Assembly (NCBI RefSeq): GCF_001742225.1
Contig: NZ_CP017075.1
Coordinates: forward strand, 930,001 to 994,000
DNA from: Novosphingobium resinovorum
GTDB taxonomy: Bacteria > Pseudomonadota > Alphaproteobacteria > Sphingomonadales > Sphingomonadaceae
Direction of reading: 5' to 3'
DNA: 64,000 nt
The notes under the pieces were generated by a model. It did no database searches and was not told where the DNA came from. It saw only the letters and a program-made list of their open reading frames with translations. Shown here one piece after another: positions 58,889 through 64,000 of the stretch (positions are counted from its first letter, which is position 1; the number at the start of each line of letters is the position of its first letter). The position numbers and the translations under genes were made by a program.

Positions 58889-60001
58889 CTATTGCGGCAA
58901 TTGTGAGAAGTCGGTCAGCGCGGCATCGCGCAGCCCCCTCCACACACGCGCGGCCTGTACCGTTTCCGGCACGTCATGGACCCGCAGGATGTGTGCACCG
59001 GCATCCATGGCCTTCACCGCAAGCGCCACCGAGCCGCCGAGCCGCTGGTGCGCGGGCGCCTCGTTAGAGAGCGCCCCGATCATCCGTTTGCGGCTGACGC
59101 CCACCAGCAGCGGCTGGCCGAGCGCATGGAACAGCGGCAGCGCGTTGAACAGCGTCAGGTTTTGCCCCAGCGTCAGCCCGAAGCCGAACCCCGGGTCGAT
59201 GATGATCCTGTCAGCCGGGATTCCCGCCGCCACGCAGGCATCGCGCCGCGCCTCCAGCCAGTCGAACACGTCGAGCACGACGTCGTCGAAATCGGCACCC
59301 GAATGCAGGTCCTCGGCCTTGCCCGGCGCATGCATCAGCACCACCGGAGCGCCGGACTCGGCCGCCAGTTGCAGGCTGCGCGGATCGTAGCGGAGCGCGG
59401 AGACGTCGTTGATGATGTGTGCGCCCGCCGTCAACGTCGCTTCCATCACGGCGGGGCGGCGGGTATCGACGCTGATCGCCGCGCCCATCGCGGCGAGCCG
59501 CTCGACCATCGGCACGACCCGCTTGAGTTCGTCGCCCTCCCATACGGCCGCCGCTCCGGGACGGGTGGATTCTCCGCCAAGATCGACGATCGCCGCGCCC
59601 GCCTCCAGCATGGCCGAGGCATGGGCGGCGGCGACTTCGAGATTGTCGAGAAACCTGCCGCCGTCGGAAAAGCTGTCGGGCGTCATGTTGAGGATGCCCA
59701 TGACTTGCGGCTGCTCGAACCGGATCGTCCGCGCGCCGCACTGGATCGGCGCATGCACCTTGCGCAAGTTCGCCCACTGCGCCTCTGCCATGGCGCCGAG
59801 GTCGGCGGGGAGCGCGGCCAACGCAGCGGGCATCTGCGAGGCGGACACCCGCTCGCGCGCGATAACTTTGCCACCTTCCCGCAGGATCAGCGCGAAGCGG
59901 CTCGCCCAGACCATCGCCCCGCCGAGACGCACGGCCCCGCCCTCCTCGCTCTGCGGGCTGTCGGCGAGGGCGATCGGGCGGATATAGAGTTTGCGGGTCA
60001 T
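58889..60001 (-). CDS. folP: Dihydropteroate synthase
   Basis: 370 residues, about 90 longer than the core enzyme. The extension (1-95) has no clear motif. Core features: GILNMTPDSFSDGG, DLGGESTRPGA, NDVSALRYDP, DPGFGFG and GVSRKRMIG. It condenses hydroxymethyl-dihydropterin pyrophosphate with p-aminobenzoate in folate synthesis and is the sulfonamide target. It supplies the THF used by GcvT and TrmFO. Confidence 0.94.
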   Translation of the reverse strand: MTRKLYIRPIALADSPQSEEGGAVRLGGAMVWASRFALILREGGKVIARERVSASQMPAALAALPADLGAMAEAQWANLRKVHAPIQCGARTIRFEQPQVMGILNMTPDSFSDGGRFLDNLEVAAAHASAMLEAGAAIVDLGGESTRPGAAAVWEGDELKRVVPMVERLAAMGAAISVDTRRPAVMEATLTAGAHIINDVSALRYDPRSLQLAAESGAPVVLMHAPGKAEDLHSGADFDDVVLDVFDWLEARRDACVAAGIPADRIIIDPGFGFGLTLGQNLTLFNALPLFHALGQPLLVGVSRKRMIGALSNEAPAHQRLGGSVALAVKAMDAGAHILRVHDVPETVQAARVWRGLRDAALTDFSQLPQ

Positions 60002-60041
60002 GACCGCGCCTTAGCTCGGGTCACGACGATAAGGAACCAAC

Positions 60042-60299
60042 TCAGTTCCCGAGTTCGAGGCCCCTTTCCAAACGCTCAACACGCTCTTTCAAGGCGTCGA
60101 GCCCGTGCCGGTCCTTGATCTGCTCCTCATAAGCATGAGCGTTATCACAGCCGATGCGCGCAATCATCGATTCCAGCAAACCGAGACGTGTCATGATCTC
60201 CCGGTCGCGCTCACGCGCGGCCGATTGTTCGGCCTGAATTTTCTTCAGCGGCTCGAGTAGCAGATTTTCGACGTTCTCGGTCTACCGGATAGACAGCAT
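60042..60299 (-). pseudogene. Small coiled-coil protein with an in-frame stop (probable pseudogene)
   Basis: An ATG at 60299 opens a frame that meets TAG at 60282-60284 after five codons. The frame then runs 79 codons to TGA at 60042-60044. That part is rich in charged heptads (QAEQSAARERDREIM; LKERVERLERGLELGN), a coiled-coil pattern like small sphingomonad proteins of unknown function. The TAG stands where the start ATG would be expected before TENVENLL. Either the start was lost or translation begins at the internal ATG at 60194 (50 residues). Confidence 0.5.
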
Positions 60300-60320
60300 C
60301 AACCCAGGCGCTGCGCCACC

Positions 60321-61658
<1,338 letters not shown>

Positions 61659-61798
61659 CTTTTTGTCACACCCCGGAATTGATAGTGCAGTTTTATGCAA
61701 CACCCATCCGATACGTTGCATTTGCAGCAATCGGCCGTGAAGCCCAAATGACCCTCGATGCTGCAGCGCAGCAAGCACATATCCATAAAGGTCGTCAG

Positions 61799-61957
61799 AT
61801 GTTTTCGCTTATCTCACTCTACTTCTCGTATCGCCGCGACGTGCTCCTTGCCGAGCGCTACGTCGCCGGTCTGGCCGAGAAGCCCGCGCAGGACGCCGCC
61901 GTTCCGGAGGCCAGGATCGAGGCACCGAAGTCCGAAGACCTCGCGCTCGCAGCCTAA
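61799..61957 (+). CDS. Small hypothetical protein
   Basis: 52 residues from the ATG at 61799, with AAAGG 8 bases upstream; longer in-frame starts at 61748 (ATG) and 61679 (TTG) exist. MFSLISLYFSYRRDVLLAERYVAGLAEKPAQ then an acidic Ala/Pro tail. Possibly a small amphipathic or membrane-associated protein. The stop overlaps the rnhB stop on the other strand by 3 bases. Confidence 0.5.
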   Translation: MFSLISLYFSYRRDVLLAERYVAGLAEKPAQDAAVPEARIEAPKSEDLALAA

Positions 61958-62586
61958 AGCAGCGTGAGTTGAGCCACTGGAGCGAAGCTGCGCCGGTGAT
62001 GCGGGGTGGGCCCATGCTCTCGCAGTGCAGCAAGATGCTGCGGCGTGCCGTAACCGGCATTGCGCTCCCACCCGTAATGCGGATGCACCAGCGCAAGATC
62101 GCGCATCAGGCGGTCCCGGTGCTCCTTGGCGATGATCGATGCCGCCGAGATACAAGGCTCGATCGCATCCCCGCCGACGATCGCGCGGGCATTCCAGCGC
62201 CATTCCTCGCGGCGACCATGCGGCGTCATGTTGCCGTCCACCAGCACCTCGTGCGGCTCCTCGCCCAGCGTAGCACATAGCGCCGCCACCGCGCGCGTCA
62301 TCGCCAGCATCGTCGCGCCGAAGATGTTGAGGCGATCGATATCCTCCACATCGACCACGCCGACCGCCCAGCGGCACCGGCGCTTGATGGTTGCCTCCAG
62401 TTCGGAGCGGCGCATCGCGGAAAGCTTCTTGGAATCGTCCAGTCCGGAGGGGCGCGGCTTGCAGAGCATGACCGCGCCTGCAACAACCGGCCCTGCAAGC
62501 GGGCCGCGACCGGCCTCGTCGACACCGATCACGTAACGTTTCGTTGCCGAAGGCACGCTCGGGGAACTCGTGAAAGGTGCAAGCAT
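61954..62586 (-). CDS. rnhB: Ribonuclease HII
   Basis: 210 residues from the ATG at 62586; a GTG at 62556 is an alternative. Catalytic residues lie in GVDEAGRGPLAGPVV (DE pair) and DSKKLS, with the third Asp region LVDGN and HPHYGWERNAGYGTPQHL at the C-terminus. It removes ribonucleotides and RNA primers from DNA hybrids. rnhB next to ccrM is common in alphaproteobacteria. Confidence 0.94.
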   Translation of the reverse strand: MLAPFTSSPSVPSATKRYVIGVDEAGRGPLAGPVVAGAVMLCKPRPSGLDDSKKLSAMRRSELEATIKRRCRWAVGVVDVEDIDRLNIFGATMLAMTRAVAALCATLGEEPHEVLVDGNMTPHGRREEWRWNARAIVGGDAIEPCISAASIIAKEHRDRLMRDLALVHPHYGWERNAGYGTPQHLAALREHGPTPHHRRSFAPVAQLTLL

Positions 62587-62596
62587 TGGGCTCGGC

Positions 62597-63763
62597 ATGT
62601 TCGCAAGACGTCTCCTTTTCGCCCTATCGCCGCTGGCGCTAACACTCGCAAGCTGCGGCAATGCCGCCACCGGGGAAAAGGCGCCTGCCTCCGAAGCCGG
62701 CACGCCCTTCAAGGTGGAAACGCTCGCGCAGTTCGACGAACCCTGGGCCATGGCCTTCGACGAAGGCACCGGAACGCTGGTCGTGACCGAAAAGAAGGGT
62801 ACGATCCGTTTGCGCGCGCCGGACGGTCGCATCAGTGAAGTGAAGGGCGTTCCCAAGGTCGATTACGGCGGCCAGGGCGGCCTCGGCGACTTCGTGTTTG
62901 CGCCGGGCCAGACGGAAACCACGCTGGACCACCGCATCGTGTACCTCAGTTGGGCTGAAGCCGGACCGGGCGACACGCGCGGCGCGGCAGTGGGCAAGGC
63001 CGACCTCGTCTGCAATGGTGCAACCCAATGTGCGCTGCAGAACCTCAAGGTGATTTGGCGCCAGACGCCCAAGGTTGCCGGGCGCGGCCACTACTCGCAC
63101 CGGCTGCGCTTCTCGCCCGACGGTAATTACCTGTTCGTGGCGTCCGGAGAGCGGCAGAAATTCACGCCCGCACAGGATCTCGGCACCAACCTCGGCAAGG
63201 TCTTGCGCCTGCTGCCGGACGGCACGCCGGCTCCAGGCAATCCCTGGGCCGACAAACCCGCGCCGACCAACCAGATCTGGTCCTACGGCCACCGCAACAT
63301 TCTCGGCCTGGCTTTCGATGCGCAGAGTCGGTTGTGGGACCTAGAGCATGGCCCCGCCGGCGGCGACGAGTTGAACCTCGTCAAACCGGGCGCCAATTAC
63401 GGCTGGCCCCTAGTGTCCGACGGAGATCATTACGACGGCCGCCCGATCCCGCGCAATTCGACGCGCCCCGATCTCGCGCAGCCTGCAATCAGCTGGAATC
63501 CCGTGATCGCGCCGGGCGACTTCATCTTCTATAGCGGAGACCTCTTCCCCGGATGGAAGGGGCAGGCGATCATCACGGGTCTGGTCGCCACCGGCCTCGT
63601 GCGGGTTTCGATCGACGGGACCAAGGCAACCGAGGAGACCCGCTATCCAATGGACAACCGTATCCGCGAAATCCGGCAAGCCCCGGACGGCGCGATCTGG
63701 CTGCTGGAGGATGGCGAAGGCCCCGAAAGCGGCCACCTGCTGAGGCTCACCCCGGCGGGCTGA
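62597..63763 (+). CDS. PQQ-dependent sugar dehydrogenase-like lipoprotein
   Basis: 388 residues from the ATG at 62597, 10 bases from the divergent rnhB start. A lipoprotein signal (lipobox LASC near residue 19) precedes a six-bladed beta-propeller of the soluble glucose dehydrogenase/YliI family: EPWAMAFDEG, GGQGGLGDF, GRGHYSHRLRF, GHRNILGLAF, EHGPAGGDELN and NYGWP. It probably oxidises aldoses in the periplasm with PQQ; no PQQ synthesis genes are in the window. Confidence 0.88.
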   Translation: MFARRLLFALSPLALTLASCGNAATGEKAPASEAGTPFKVETLAQFDEPWAMAFDEGTGTLVVTEKKGTIRLRAPDGRISEVKGVPKVDYGGQGGLGDFVFAPGQTETTLDHRIVYLSWAEAGPGDTRGAAVGKADLVCNGATQCALQNLKVIWRQTPKVAGRGHYSHRLRFSPDGNYLFVASGERQKFTPAQDLGTNLGKVLRLLPDGTPAPGNPWADKPAPTNQIWSYGHRNILGLAFDAQSRLWDLEHGPAGGDELNLVKPGANYGWPLVSDGDHYDGRPIPRNSTRPDLAQPAISWNPVIAPGDFIFYSGDLFPGWKGQAIITGLVATGLVRVSIDGTKATEETRYPMDNRIREIRQAPDGAIWLLEDGEGPESGHLLRLTPAG

Positions 63764-63815
63764 AAACCCGAATTGAATCGACAAACCGCGGCGCGCCACC
63801 TATCGCGCGCGCGCC

Positions 63816-64000
63816 ATGACCCAGATCCATTCCGAAGCCGCCACGATCATTCCGCTCGACAATGTCGATCCCGCGCTCGTCGAAGCGCTGCTCGACGCCG
63901 CGTTCGAGCCGGAGCGCCACAAGCGTACGGCCTACAAAGTACGTGAAGGCACGGACTGGCTGCCGGCGCTCAGCTTTGCCGCGCTCGACGCCTCCGAGAT
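63816..64000 (+). CDS. GNAT-like acetyltransferase, N-terminal part (runs off the window)
   Basis: An ATG at 63816 opens a frame to the window end, 61 codons: MTQIHSEAATIIPLDNVDP, then VEALLDAAFEPERHKRTAYKV and GTDWLPALSFAALDASE. The pattern resembles the N-terminus of small GNAT acetyltransferases found in sphingomonads. The acetyl-CoA-binding motif would lie beyond the window, so the call is tentative. Confidence 0.55.
   Translation, partial: MTQIHSEAATIIPLDNVDPALVEALLDAAFEPERHKRTAYKVREGTDWLPALSFAALDASE

Overview
This is a GC-rich stretch of bacterial chromosome, most likely from an alphaproteobacterium of the order Sphingomonadales (Novosphingobium-like). The signs are the dusB-ntrB-ntrC-ntrY-ntrX order, a fused IspDF, a pyruvate dehydrogenase E1-beta carrying its own lipoyl domain, a CcrM-type GANTC methylase, a double-length Hfq with two Sm domains, and an aa3 oxidase subunit IV gene next to the transhydrogenase genes. 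No insertion sequence, prophage, CRISPR array, tRNA or rRNA gene was recognised. The content is mainly housekeeping, packed into short operons with many 1-4 base overlaps.

Layout. 1-4653: end of holB, then metG-tatD-MBL hydrolase-small membrane protein, then mazG. 4694-6701 (minus): hfq-hflX. 6846-14151 (minus): the nitrogen two-component cluster dusB-ntrBC-ntrYX. 14232-16486: ispDF, a secreted protein and cinA/pncC. 16618-18028 (minus): lipA and a RatA/COQ10 protein. 18125-23694: carbonic anhydrase, a periplasmic repeat protein, gyrA and a DUF952 protein. 23695-24506: a gene-free 0.8 kb holding intergenic repeats and a promoter followed by a sequence that folds by three nested long-range helices, a candidate structured RNA of about 370 nt. 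24507-30985: YhhN protein, trmFO, EF-hand protein, squalene/phytoene synthase-like protein, pdhA-pdhB and an FtsB-like gene. 31379-39228: ABC-F ATPase, GreA-like factor, serB, miaA and the ilvB-ilvN-ilvC pathway. 39292-44833: HNH protein, solitary cpaF, HTH protein, yceI, an EamA transporter and two tandem entericidin-like lipoproteins. 44839-49755 (minus): the glycine cleavage operon gcvT-gcvH-gcvPA-gcvPB behind a tandem glycine riboswitch. 49864-56089: dgt and neighbours, an AT-rich orphan lipoprotein and pntAA-pntAB-pntB. 56301-64000: a sigma-54-type regulator with an altered GAFTGA loop, folP, ccrM, rnhB, a PQQ-type sugar dehydrogenase and the start of a GNAT gene.

The most unusual signals are non-coding. 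Upstream of ccrM, 11 GANTC sites (the sequence CcrM is expected to methylate) lie in 154 bp. Every one falls within 1 bp of a 10-bp grid, with nested palindromes centred on sites and near-consensus DnaA boxes at both edges. The second is the candidate RNA at 23862-24238. Further observations are the two-domain Hfq, a GAFPGA substitution in the regulator at 56301, and several families of intergenic hairpin repeats, one of which has entered the 3' end of a coding region.
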